Below are positions 11,427 through 22,420 of a stretch of 64,000 nucleotides of DNA, piece after piece. Made by a program: the position numbers and the translations under genes. Numbering within the stretch: the stretch's first letter is position 1; each line of letters opens with the position of its first letter. The notes below the pieces were generated by a model. That model ran no database searches. It had not been told where the DNA came from and was given only the letters and a program-made list of their open reading frames with translations. Source of the DNA: Annulohypoxylon bovei var. microspora (taxonomy: Eukaryota; Ascomycota; Sordariomycetes; Xylariales; Hypoxylaceae); assembly GCA_022836615.1 (NCBI GenBank), contig MU405346.1:43898-107897 (forward strand). Direction: 5' to 3'.

Positions 11427-12670
11427 TCATACAGCTCGACCTGGACCATCAAATTGAGTTGTGATAGACGTTGTCACAGCAATTCCCGTAGTAGGAGAAC
11501 TCTCGAACTGCTCCCCCCTCTCAACTCTTGAGATGCTTCCAAGAGTGAGATCCTCCATGACGAAATCCTGGCCCTTGTCGTTCAGCGCTTCATAGCTGCC
11601 TTCATGATTCAGCGTAGCAGATCTAGTGAACCTCCTCGAGCTCAGAGCCTGCACGCTCTGGAAGCTTTGACCATTCGACCCTATCCCTGATTTCCTTTTC
11701 CTACTTTGTTCAAACAGAGTAGCAATGATGGGGATATTTGCGCAGACAATGCCAAGGGCTTCCTCGATATTGCTCCAAAGGAGGAATTCAACAGACGAAT
11801 CTAAAATGTCTTAGCAACTTCCGAGATCATGCACATTGATTGGTACTTACAAGTTACATCGGCCCTGGGATTCGTGGCAAATATGAACGCAAATCGGACG
11901 AAGCCCGCTGCCGTAGCCATAAATCCGATAACGAATAGCCCAAGTAACCGCAGGCGCTTGGGGGTCGTCGTTTGCAGCTTGAGGAGGATTGGAAGAGGGA
12001 GCAGGAGAACGAAAAGATCTCCAATTGTATTTAAGATAATCGGGGTGCCAATACTGGCAAGTGCCTTAATGCATTTTCCGTCCTTGTCGGCTTCAGGGGG
12101 TGTTATTCCAACACCCGCGTAAATCTTGTTCCAGTAAAAGTCGATCGGCGAACACTGGAAGATGTAGAAAAGGGTCGAACCAATCGTCCAAAGGATAACG
12201 TATGTTACGTTAGCCCACCAGGCAACCTTGAACCATTGACTGACCCAAAAGAGGCGTCGCAAGAAGAAAAGGATAGAGAGTTTAATAGTCGAGAAGCAGA
12301 AGCCGTTTAGTACCGCATAGGCCCAGATAATCTGCAAGATTTGGACGAGTGATAGTGGGGGTTGAGGGTCGGTGGCCAAGACTCGGAACTGATGTAGTCC
12401 AAACCCCTTTGTCACCGCGGACAACATAGCTGCGATAATGCCATCGCTGAGGATGACGGCACATAGCATTAGGTAGTCATCGGGCTGAAGTTTTCTATAC
12501 CGTCGGACCGAGGCGTAAATTCGACCTGCCGAAGTCGCATTCGTGAAAATAAGAAATGTGACTAAGATACCGACGATGAGCGGCTGAAGGCTTTCGTCCC
12601 AGGTGGCCTTCTCTTCCGGCGTAAGCTCCATGGTTGCGATAAGTATAGGTTTGCTGAACAAGATCGCCAA
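11427..12670 (-). CDS. Seven-TM rhodopsin-like (Pth11/CFEM-less type) integral membrane protein
   Basis: Two exons, 12670-11851 and 11800-11427, with GTAAGT donor and TTTTAG acceptor, giving 397 residues. The start at 12631 (MELTPEEKATW, 384 residues) fits the family better than the upstream Met. Several hydrophobic helices, the conserved DDYLMLCAVILSDG, the Cys in FQCSPIDFYWNK and the C-terminal LWSNIEEALGIVCANIP are the marks of the large fungal rhodopsin-domain (Pth11-like) family of plasma-membrane proteins. The cytosolic tail of about 100 residues is Ser/Arg-rich. Family members are candidate receptors but mostly uncharacterised, and they are often found in or beside metabolite clusters. 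No CFEM cysteine domain is present. Confidence 0.82.
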
Positions 12671-13726
12671 GTCAAAGTTGGAGGTCTATAGGAACATGAC
12701 AGGCTGACGTCCAACCTATAGCCTCGACGGTAGACACGCAGCCTTCGGCAGATGGAGGGGCTAAAAAGATTGGCATGCGAACTAGATGGTGGCTGTGGCC
12801 ATGATAAAAGATTCTCAACACTGTTTCGTGAAGGTAGCGGGCATCCCCTTTAGGGAGTTTCTAATGATAGTTTCCATTTGCGCTATGCACTTCAGCTACG
12901 ATACAGCCAAAATAGGCTGTTAGTGACTACGCCGAAGAATGAAATTGCTAACTACGACGTTCAGGTAGCATTGCTGGATTCGCTGTTATGTTTAGCTTCT
13001 AGAATTTGGCCGTTAACCGTCCCACTATACGATCAAATCGAAGCAATTACATACGACCTTCCGGCTTAAGTGTACTTGCCTGCGGATTTACGGCGCGGGG
13101 GCTGAAAGATGGCCGATCAGGACAGGCATCGCTACCGAGCTGAGTGGCGTCAAAAGCAATGTCGATTTTGGAAAAAGATCTGCGTACTATACTCTACTTA
13201 GGACCCTTGAAATTTGTAGGATCTTAAAGTCTTCCTTCGCTCAAGTATAAACCATAATCTTTTATCGAGTTGAACTATTTTCGAGAAAGTCTGGCGCGGC
13301 TCCAGGGCATTGGAAATGTTTTAGAAGGCGTCAGTATGGTTGACTTTCGTTGTTCTGAGAGGGCAGAGAGGGGTGGGTTTTTGGATGCTATTCCCGCCGA
13401 TCAAAGCCACCTGCACTTTTGCTTTTCTACCTACATTGGCACCTAAAGCCACGAGGCCATGTTACTGTCGCGTAACCATCCATTGTCGTCGCCGTGTGTC
13501 CACACAGTAACCCCCGGAGCCCACCGGACTGTGCTTATGCATGTTGACCATTACAGTCGTCTTGCAGAATCCTTCAAGAACTCAATCCTCTTGACCCTTG
13601 CCCCTTTATCAAATCAAAACAAATTCGGGCATTTCTTGGCCGATCAAAAATGAATATCTTCTTTACAAAGAACACTCCATAGTTCCTAGTCTCGAAAGTC
13701 ATTCGTTCTTTCATGTTTTTGGCACG
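12671..13726. other. Gene-free intergenic region
   Basis: Just over 1 kb between two divergent genes (membrane protein and PEBP-like protein), so it probably carries both promoters. Open frames at 12878-13069 and 13459-13653 are short, lack splice-supported extension and resemble nothing known to me. Confidence 0.55.
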
Positions 13727-14721
13727 ATGAGTCGCTATCTCATATCCATTGCTCTGGTCTGGTGCTCGGTAGTCCTGCCGACCCTAGGTCAGACCTTCTC
13801 TGGATTCGAGCCGTCCACATCTAACCCGCTGACGGTCGCATGGGGCGAAACTCCTCTAAACTATTCCGGCCAGCCACTGTCGCTTGACTGTAAGCCGCTT
13901 TGCTTACCTATTTGCTTACCTATTTGCTTATTACCCCATCGTCCTATCAAAATAGACCAGTCATACTGACAGCCTGCCTTAGTTCTTGACGCTAAAAGCT
14001 TTCCTACCGTGGGTCTGCCGGTAGATGCTAAATGTAATGGCACTTATATTCTTCTGATGGTGGATCCCGACGCACTGCAAGGCGATATCGAAACCGAGGT
14101 TAGTATTGGAGGCGCTTTCAACATGTCCATTCAGGAGTCGCGATATACGCGTATCTTTCCATAGATATCAAAGATCTTCTACTAATCCCTTACTACTTAT
14201 AGACAGGTCTGCATGCCATCCAAGGCAATTACACGTGTAGTTCAGAGCACGTGACGACCTTGGTTAACACCACCTTCCTTCCGCTTGACACCGAGTCACA
14301 ATTTTTGGCGCCGTATATCCCACCCGCGCCACAAGCGAAGAACCCCGTGGTAACGCATCGTTACACGCTCTTGCTATTCAATCAGCCAGAGAATTATAGT
14401 CTTCCCGACACTCTTACTTATGCTCTACCCCTTGACCTTTCGAACGTCACTAATAGGCTGAACTTCAACGTCACGGAGTTCGTCGAGACCTTGGGAGACT
14501 CAATCGTCGCTGGAACCTACTTTGATGTAGACAGTCCTCTGGCGAATTCAACCACAACCCCTTCAGCAACTAGTACCGGCGGCGCTTCTTCCACAGGTGA
14601 AGCTTCTGCGAGCTCAACTCCAGACAGCGGAGCTAGATCTGGAAGACTATCAGGAACTTCAGTGGGAATGGCAGTATCTGGGTGTATCCTAACTATAGCG
14701 TACATCACTGCTGGACAGTAA
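13727..14721 (+). CDS. Secreted PEBP-like protein with a C-terminal hydrophobic (GPI-type) tail
   Basis: Three exons: 13727-13889, 13983-14098 and 14203-14721, giving 265 residues. Residues 1-21 are a signal peptide ending near LGQTFSG. The phosphatidylethanolamine-binding fold is recognisable from MVDPDALQ (the DPDAP ligand-site motif), YIPPAPQAKNPVVTHRYTLLLFNQP-like order and FVETLGDSIVAGTYFDV near the end of the domain. A Ser/Thr/Gly-rich stretch follows (about 205-240), then a short hydrophobic terminus suited to GPI attachment. Multiple N-x-S/T sites fit secretion. PEBP proteins bind phospholipids or inhibit proteases such as carboxypeptidase Y; here a cell-surface role is inferred. Intron 1 contains three near-copies of a TTGCTTACCTA unit. 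Confidence 0.82.
13896..13937 (+). repeat. Short tandem repeat inside intron 1 of the PEBP-like gene
   Basis: About three copies of a 13-nt unit (TTGCTTACCTATT) occur inside the intron. The repeat does not touch the donor or branch site but gives most of the intron's length. Confidence 0.7.
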
Positions 14722-15466
14722 CTATCCGCGGCTAGTTTGTCGCTCACCGGAATTGCGAACGCGCATTCGTTACCTTTGAAGCCCGAGTTGGATTCAGGGG
14801 CGCTTCTTGTAACATAACGCATCATTATAATAACTAATAAAATGTATATTACATACCTTAACCCACAACCTGTGTATTGTCGCGTGCCCCTTAATCTAAG
14901 ACTCTTTTCTACCTTACCTTTTATCCTATATTATCCTAATACCCGGCAGATAGGTACCGTGATAAAGACTATGTGGCACAACCTGAACACCGTAGCACAA
15001 TATGAGATGAAAATTACCTGAATAGGGTAGCTCAACGCGGAGCGGGGTTCCTGCAGGTGATGGCGTTTTTCGCTTACACCGAGAAACGACCGTATCCAAA
15101 GATCACTGGCGAGCTAACCTACTATGGCAAATGCGAAATTCGTAAATAGAACCAATAAGATACTGTTGTTGGCGCTGAATGGCTAACCTCTCGGTGACTT
15201 GCCGAACCCAGTGTGACGAGAAGCGCAGACGCGCAATTGCTCGGCTTTTAATCCTATATGCGTTAGGTAGGTAGTAGAGTAGACGATGAATATCTCTACC
15301 TTACTATTCTTTGTCCTCGGTTTTCCCATCTATCATCTAACCCATCAAGCTTCTTGGCTGCCCACTAGTCTTATTGCTTGGCACTTTTAATTCTACTTCT
15401 TCGATTACGTGGATTACATACGTCTCGTGTTACTGCAATTAATCGTATTATTCAATTATCGTCACA
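14722..15466. other. Gene-free intergenic region
   Basis: About 745 nt between two plus-strand genes, holding the 3' end of the PEBP-like gene and the promoter of the methyltransferase. I see no coding frame or RNA gene. Confidence 0.55.
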
Positions 15467-16344
15467 ATGGCAAACGACTCATCCCAATGGTTGCAAAAGG
15501 ATGTTAAGGATATTGACCCCACGTCGCGTCAATTGCTAGAGTCGTATTCTGGTCTAGCACCAGAAGAAGTTGTACCGCATTGTTTAGCTATTGTAAGGTG
15601 ATTTTAATCTAGACGACACACAGAGGTGCTTATAACCAACGATGCTTGTGTTAGCGAGATAAAGCATTCGCCCTTTACCCATGGCCATGCATCGGCCAGA
15701 TGCGTTTTATCCGGTTGAGCCTCGCCTCATACCCATCGTACGCCAGCGCCCTCGAGCGCCTCCGAAGCAACACCAACTCCAGGTTTCTTGATCTCGGCTG
15801 CTGCTTCGGCCAGGACATCCGTAAACTCTTCATCGACGGAGCCAAGCCAGAACAGCTAGTCGGCCTGGATCTCGTGCAGGAGTTCAACACGCTGAGCTAC
15901 GATTTATTCCGCGACGCGCCTAAGCTGTCGTTCGAGTTCCACGCAAAGGACCTTCACCACGACGACGCGGACTGGAGTCCGCTGGAGAACCGCTTTGACG
16001 TATTGCACCTAACTAGCTTGCTTCACATCTGGAACTGGGAAGGACAGGTCAAGGCTGCTCAGCGAATCGCTTCCTTTACGAAACCTGGCGCCATTCTCAT
16101 AGGTAGCTCTTTAGGCAGTGGTGTCGGTGGAGAGTTTCCGAACCTCGAAGGTGACGGCACGAACTTTCGGCAGAGCGAGGAAACATTTAAGAGGTTCTGG
16201 CAGGAGGTAGGTGAGAAGACGAACACAAATTGGGATGTGAGGACAATCTTCAAGGCAATGGATTCCACACGAATGAACATGAACCAGAACTGGGCAGAAC
16301 CAAATATGGGAATCCTCATTTTCGAGGTCACAAGAGAAGAATAG
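15467..16344 (+). CDS. AusD-type class I SAM methyltransferase
   Basis: Two exons, 15467-15592 and 15655-16344, giving 271 residues. A GTAAGG donor at 15593 is used rather than the GTGATT seven bases later, because only the first keeps frame and yields HCLAIRDKAFALYPWPCIGQ, a pattern typical of this family. The SAM site is FLDLGCCFGQDIRKL (about 80-94), followed by LVGLDL and the FDVLHLTSLLHIWNW segment. The family includes small methyltransferases from fungal meroterpenoid and other metabolite clusters (AusD-like). It lies about 6.3 kb past the NRPS-like gene, so membership in that locus is possible but uncertain. Substrate cannot be told. Confidence 0.82.
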
Positions 16345-17968
16345 AGGAGCATACATTTACATTTATGGATTTTATAGATTTTTTATCTGGACTTCATATT
16401 TACCCACCTACCTAAAGTACCCTGCGAAGCGTTTTGGTTTATTATTAAATGGAACCCCTTTTCACTAACACAAATAACTGTCTCTTCTCCTTTTCTTTCG
16501 ATACTCAATATATTGGTTCATCAACATAGCAATATGATAGTTGTATTTTTAACAACTAGAATACTTGAGCAATAACCTAGCTACTTAGGTTAGTGGTTAC
16601 ATAGAATGACGAGTCAATGATTTTAGGTGACTGGGAGTCGATCTGATATTTCATACCAAGCCTAATTGGTATGGAAACAGGGAGCAAAATTAAAAAATGA
16701 TTCATAAATGATTATATCGAGATGCTTAACATCGTCAATACTTGTAGTACCTAATTTAGTAGGACAGAATACCTAGGTATGTATTTAAAATATAACCCCT
16801 TTTAAGTTTGGCTTTCATTAATGTCGACTACAACTCACCACGCAAGACAGCTAAAAAGGAACAAAATAAAATTTAATCACACTTCACTAGGTAGGCACAC
16901 TGTTAACATCTCCAACACATTGCAGTATCTTCCATACTAACGAGAGAAGCTGTTAACTCCCAATATATTATAGTTACGCGATAGTTCACAAAATGGAAAT
17001 CAAGTACTTTTTTGGTCAATTAACAACAATGCTAGCTGAATTCCCCCCTTTTTATTGTCTTTTAAATATGATATTGGCGTATGGTAGATCTTTTGCCAGC
17101 CAAAATGGTTTACTACTACAAGTATTTTCTTAGTCTTTCCAAGGATACAGTTGTTACTGTTGGAAAGCTTCAACAATAAAGCCTTAAGATTCATCCACTG
17201 CCTGAATAAACGCACATTCCCGTAAGCTGGTGGTCATAATATACATTATTTCTGAGAATAGATAGTTATATCCTATTCACACAAAACAATCAGCTCAAAA
17301 CCGCCAAACTAGTTCAATGACTAACAGGAAGGACCCTGTTATTACAACCGTGTTCACTTTGTCTATATTGAAACTCGGTTATCTTTCTTTTCTAAAGCTG
17401 CTACAGGCTGGAATCGATTCTTTACAGCTTAGGCCTAGGACTGAAGCCGAGACTAAGCCACTAAACTCCAATAGGCCTTTCCAACCCCCCTGGCCTCCGT
17501 CTTCACTACCGTCAACGTGGTTGACGATAGCTTCTAGCTACCCCAACAATGCCTAGCCTCTCTACCACCGCCTTTACTGATTGTAACCAACCTAGCAACA
17601 CCAGGTTGTTGTTATAACAATTCTCCCCCCACCCACACAAATTAAAACTTTTCCTCTTCTCACCTTCTTCCACCACCGCGTAGAAGGACTTTTTCCTAGG
17701 CCCACCACCAAAGTTTGACAGCAACGCATCAGATTGATCTTCTGTGACAGATCATCAAGGGATAAGGGTTAATATTTTACTCATCCTTTCCGGCAAACAT
17801 ATTGTAAGTACAATTTCCTTCCCCTCCCTATTTATCTTGTAAATTTATCGCAAAACGCGTCATACTCACACCTAAGAAGCGTCCATCGCGGAACACTAAT
17901 TACAGCCCCCCAAACTTCCCAACTACTCTTTTCCTACTATTGATTCCTTGACCTTGCATCAAGTCAAG
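16345..17968. other. AT-biased gene-free region
   Basis: About 1.6 kb without a convincing gene. The left half is AT-rich with many short stop-filled frames. From about 17460 the plus strand becomes pyrimidine-rich (CT blocks near 17460-17500, 17620-17680 and 17810-17835), typical of a strong fungal promoter for the next gene. A GTAAGT at about 17803 could be a 5'UTR intron donor. Confidence 0.5.
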
Positions 17969-19201
17969 ATGGCCGACCCTATCACTCCGGATTCTATCCT
18001 CGAGGACAAGATCCTTGAGGATAAATCCACCTTCGAGGATAAGTCCATCATCGAGGGAAAGCCTACTATTGATGTCAAGTCTACTGTTGGAAATGTGACT
18101 ACCAACGAGGACAAGGCCCTCGAGAACAAGTCCACCGTCGAGAACAAGTCCACTGACGAGGGCAAGCCCACTATTGACGACAAGTCCACTGTCGAATACG
18201 TGACTGCCCCCGAGGATAAAACCACTGAGAACATGTCTACCATCGAGGGTAAGACCGTTGTTGATGACAAGACTTCCGTCGAAGACAAGACTACTGTCGA
18301 GGACAAGTCTGTGGCCGAGAATAAGACTGCCGCCGAGGATGAGACTGCCGCCGAGGGTGAGACTGCCGTGGAGCATGAGACTAAGGTTGAGCACAACCCT
18401 ACTCCTAACACTACCATCGCGGCGGCTCCCTTTGTGCAAACCACCCTTGGTGACCAGAATTTTCTCATGTCTGACGTTCGCGTCGGCGCTCCCCACCCTC
18501 CGGCCATGCCCTGCCAGCATGGGTTTATCGGCCATGACATGTCCGCGAAGTTAATGAAGCACCTTCACGAGATCGAGAAGCGCATCCACAAGGACATGGG
18601 TGACGACGCATTCACCATGGACATCGTGATGGTCAGCACCGAAGCTGTCATCCTTCATCAGATGCACCGACCTACCGTTCTCGTCAACGCGGCTCGCAAC
18701 TCGAACATCGTTCGCGGCGAGCCCTGGGCTATGAGCACCATGTACATCGGCAGCCGCTGGTTGTACATCGTCGACAAGATCCGCCGCTACCTCATTGATC
18801 GAGACCTCGCTGACGTCTCGGTCGAATTCCGCGAGTACGGACTGGAACACACCGAGACCACCCCCTTCGTTCAGCCCGGCTCCGTCCATGACTACGGCGC
18901 CTTTGATGAGTTTAACCGCGGCCGCGGCCTCATGTACAATGCCATGCAGCATCTATGCATGTATGACGCCAACATCACCGACCACCTGATGTCCGTCGAG
19001 ATCACCTGGATGGCATGGCCGCACAACAGCCAGTACGGAGACTTCGAGGCCGTTTTCTTCGAGTTCGATCTGAACTTCGACGAACGCCACTTCTGGCCTA
19101 TTGCCCGAGTTGCGCGAGCACTCCTCGACGTCGCTGGACACGACTGGAAAGCCCTTCCCGTCCTCTTCAAGTGGGAGTCTAAGCGTCGTCTCGGATGGTA
19201 G
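17969..19201 (+). CDS. Acidic repeat protein with a conserved C-terminal domain of unknown function
   Basis: Intronless frame of 410 residues from ATG 17969, preceded by CAAG and a CT-rich leader. Residues about 8-140 are about 20 imperfect copies of a 6-7 residue unit with core [E/D][D/N/G]K[S/T], drifting to ExET at the end; this half is very acidic and lacks predicted structure. Residues about 150-410 are an ordinary folded-looking domain (HGFIGHDMSAKLMKHL, EPWAMSTMYIGSRWLY, FFEFDLNFDERHFWPIARVARALLD) that I do not recognise. No signal peptide or membrane helix is seen. The codon choice is C-ending and even through both halves, which suggests a well-expressed, native gene. Function unknown. 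Confidence 0.8.
   Translation: MADPITPDSILEDKILEDKSTFEDKSIIEGKPTIDVKSTVGNVTTNEDKALENKSTVENKSTDEGKPTIDDKSTVEYVTAPEDKTTENMSTIEGKTVVDDKTSVEDKTTVEDKSVAENKTAAEDETAAEGETAVEHETKVEHNPTPNTTIAAAPFVQTTLGDQNFLMSDVRVGAPHPPAMPCQHGFIGHDMSAKLMKHLHEIEKRIHKDMGDDAFTMDIVMVSTEAVILHQMHRPTVLVNAARNSNIVRGEPWAMSTMYIGSRWLYIVDKIRRYLIDRDLADVSVEFREYGLEHTETTPFVQPGSVHDYGAFDEFNRGRGLMYNAMQHLCMYDANITDHLMSVEITWMAWPHNSQYGDFEAVFFEFDLNFDERHFWPIARVARALLDVAGHDWKALPVLFKWESKRRLGW
17990..18395 (+). repeat. In-frame degenerate repeat coding for the EDK-type units
   Basis: A degenerate 18-21 nt DNA repeat (GAG GAC AAG TCC ACC GTC and variants) underlies the acidic repeat half of the gene. Copies differ mainly at third positions and by Asp/Asn/Gly swaps, so it has expanded in frame and then diverged. 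Confidence 0.75.
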
Positions 19202-20072
19202 AGGGCCGGAGTTCTCTTCCTATTATTCGTTATCCCGCATTCAGTTATAGTTAGGAGGGAGACGAGAGTTGAGGAAGCATACTTTTAGTCATCAGGAAGG
19301 GTTTAGAGTGCCCGGGTTGTCTATTATTGGCCCCGATGGTTTGACACATTATTATTCAACTGCACTATAGATGCACAGAAATACACAGATATTCCCTCAA
19401 TGGCGTTTTGCGTGAAGTCAATTGAACCTAAGTAGATCTTTACGGGAGACACGTAGATGGCGCCATCCCATAAGATCCCAGTTCCTCATCATAGTATTAC
19501 TAGTATCATAAACATTAACATGGGTACCAGATGAAGGTACGGTCAATTAGGTAGTTACCTGTCTCTCCCATCTATTTCTTCCCTTATACTTTGATGGCGT
19601 TAATTAACAGGAGCGGAAGCCAGCGAGAGGTAACATAGATTCTATGAATTTTCCACAAATAAATAGATTGTCTTGTCTCAGGGAGGTGGTGGAATGGTTG
19701 ATAGAGCATGACAAGTTACCAATTCGATCGCGTTATAACATCGGTAAGCTGACACTCGTACCTACTAATCAACACCTCAACGCGCAATGGAACGGTCTTT
19801 CGTATAATCCGACTTAGCAATGACACCGATGAGCGAACAGTATCGAGTCTACTCTAAGGTACAGTGAGCTCTGCCATACCAGCGGTTTTACTAACAATCC
19901 CAACAAGCAGAAACCATAATCCTACACAAGATGATCGATCCTAGCGAAAATGACAGAAAATGGGTATATGCCGAGACCGTTCCAACGAACTCGTATACCC
20001 CCCCGACTAAATCCCTTTTGAGCCGACACAATTTTGAGCAAAAAAGATAACACGTAAACGCCCTCGAATATC
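19202..20072. other. Gene-free intergenic region
   Basis: About 870 nt between the stops of two convergent genes. No coding frame is supported. A short tRNA-like patch near 19681-19735 was considered and rejected. Confidence 0.55.
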
Positions 20073-21156
20073 CTACAACTTCATGATCCATCTCGCCTCG
20101 TCTTCCCACATTTCGTTCGTCAGTCTCATTGCAGGGACTCCGACAAGCCCATGCGGCCCGTCGAAACCATGCGGCATTCCAGGATACAGATGGAACTCTA
20201 CGCCCACATCCGCCTTCACCAACCTCGCCGCGTAATCCAAGTTCTCGTCCTTGAACAGGTCCAGGCTGCCGACTCCGATTTGCGTCGGCGGCAACCCGCG
20301 CAGATCCTTCGCCCTCGCGGGCACGGCGTAGCACGGTACGTTCTCGTCAGTCCTGTCCCCTATCGCAACCGACCAATATTAGCACAGACATCTCTAACAA
20401 TTTTATGTGTATAGTAGGCAGACTTCTAAAAGCCTATCATCCCAACTCACCTTTCTCCAATCCGCCGAGGTAGTACGTCCATCCCATATCATTTGCCGCC
20501 ACAGACCACGTCCAGTACTTATTCCTCGGGTCGCTCTCGGGGTACGTGGTCCGGTCGTCCAGCATCGGGTACCTGAGACACTGGCCCGCGAGCGGCGGGC
20601 TGAGCCCCCTATCCCTGGCCATCAGCGCGACGCCGGCCGCGACGCCGCCTCCGGCGCTCTGCCCCATAATCACGATGCGCGCGGGATCGACGTCGAACTC
20701 GCGCGCGCTGGCCTGGAGCCAGCGGACGGCGGCGTACACGTCGTCGACGCCGGCGTGGAAGGGGTGCTCGGGGGCGACGCGGTAGTGGGGGGCGAAGACC
20801 TGGGAGCGGCTGTTGTGGGCGACGGCGGCGACGAAGCCGCGCGACACCTCGACGCTGCCGGAGATCATGCCGCCCCCGAACACGAACACCACTGCTCGCT
20901 TGGGCCCCGCCGCCCGCCCTTCCTCCTGCACGGCCAGCGGGACGAAGCGGGTAACCTGCAGGCTAGTGCCGTCGGGTGACGTGGCGGCGTGCGCGCTCTC
21001 CTGCATGCCCGCCGGGTACGGCACCGCCTTGGAGGCCGCGTCGATTACGGCGTTGGACCACTCGCGGATGGCGACGATGTCGGTGGTCTGCTCCCCTGGT
21101 TGCCCGCTCGACTTCTCGACGATTCGCGCGTACTCGGGGTCGACCACGATGCCCAT
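20073..21156 (-). CDS. Alpha/beta hydrolase (HSL-like, alpha/beta hydrolase-3 family)
   Basis: Two exons, 21156-20451 and 20359-20073, with a GTGAGT donor and ATAG acceptor, giving 330 residues. The frame is open further up to 21402 (alternative Met at 21303), but MGIVVDPEYARIVEK is the likelier start. The nucleophile elbow is GQSAGGG; the acid is Asp in SLDLFKDENL and the base His in MPHGFD. The usual HGGG oxyanion motif of this family reads FGGGM here. Members hydrolyse short-chain esters or lactones, often from xenobiotics or metabolites. No signal peptide is present with the chosen start, so it is presumably intracellular. The coding strand is strongly GC-rich, creating long antisense open frames. 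Confidence 0.83.
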
Positions 21157-22420
21157 TTTGGCGGTCAGGTGCTCGTCTGCGGTATTAACAAGTTTGGTAT
21201 GCCCGAAGGAAGCGGCAAGAAGTCCTACGGCGAGTGCTTTGAGAGACTTAAGTAGGTATCGAGTTTGGTCGAGCGTATAGACCAATGTTACGTCAACCAT
21301 CATGTGCCCGCTAACTACTAACGGGGCCCTACCTGTCAGATCCGAAGGATCGTCGAGGACGCAGACGTCAGCTTGGTTGGCCACGGGCGAAGATAGGAAC
21401 ATCTATCACACCCACGGGATGCCAGACGAGGTAGCATTTAAGGAGCTGAGGCTATTCACGCTGGATGGCCAATTACCACGCTTATCACGCTCCATCCACA
21501 TTCCACTAGCATCACCGCCATTTTTTAGCGTAGCTATCTTGCTTTTAGATAGGTACCTATGGCTGCAGCCTGCAGGCGAGTTCTCATTGGTCGGGCGTAT
21601 CACTATAATCGTAAAAAAAAAGCATTTTTGTTGGTATATTGGTCCGTGGCGCTGTTCCTGCTTTTTGCTGAGAAGCAATGCTTCGTGTAACATGGGGTCA
21701 GCCCTCGTGCCACGTTCGTATGCGGCGTCGAGGACGCATCTTGATAACATAACAAGTAATTTTCTACACGTGTAGGGTATTTTTCTGACATTTGTTGAGT
21801 TGCCTGCCAAGACGGCAGGGCAACAAAGAGCGAATTCGTTCCGGGGGCAAGGGAACACATCGCGAGAAGCGTAGGTAGGTAGGCATAGAGGAGATTGAGA
21901 ATAGTCCATTCTTCAATACCAAAACTTCTCCTTGGCCGACAACCAACTGTCCCGTCTTTTCAATTGAGCAGAAATATGCGAGACGATGGTGGACTAGATG
22001 AAATTGCTCCATATAAGATCCGAATTTCGCGATTCGCTTCCCCGTTGTTAGCCGCGTGCCGATCGCTAAGTATAGGTAGGTAGTCTAGCCGCCGTATTCC
22101 GTCGATATTGAAGCATTCAAGCTTGTCAGACGAGCCTGTGTAACCTATCTATTTAAACATTGACTCCTATTTCCACGCCAAGATACTGAAAACCGACGTT
22201 CTTATGGCATCTTAAATGGGTCGACTCACTCACTATCCTATACTGCTTGTGCAACATTGCATAGTAATACAATCATACGATCGGCAGTTAGTTAAGGTGC
22301 TTACCTAGCTGCTAAGAGGTCAGAAATATCAAATTGGCAGTATAACCCGAGAAGAGTGGGCGTTGCTCTCGGAGGACTGGCTGGCATAGTCTCTCGCTAT
22401 GGTGGTACAATGAGTTGCTT
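21157..22420. other. Intergenic region upstream of the hydrolase
   Basis: About 1.26 kb. The first 250 nt are open in the hydrolase frame and may be an N-terminal extension. The rest contains only overlapping short frames on both strands that I could not connect to any family. No RNA gene is seen. Confidence 0.45.

Noticed and set aside
17000..17215. 71-codon minus-strand frame in the AT-biased spacer as a transposon remnant
   Set aside because: A few transposase-like words (ILVVVNHFGW) were not enough; no motif of a known family could be aligned.
19681..19735. tRNA-like patch (GGTGGTGGAATGGTTGATAGAG)
   Set aside because: The A-box-like part is not followed by a proper B box (GGTTCGANTCC) or an acceptor stem; no cloverleaf could be folded by eye.
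20407..21280. Long plus-strand open frames (up to 190 codons) across the hydrolase locus
   Set aside because: They are antisense to the GC-rich hydrolase exon, whose family motifs and splice sites are clear on the minus strand; the plus-strand products are Arg/His/Ala-rich without any pattern.
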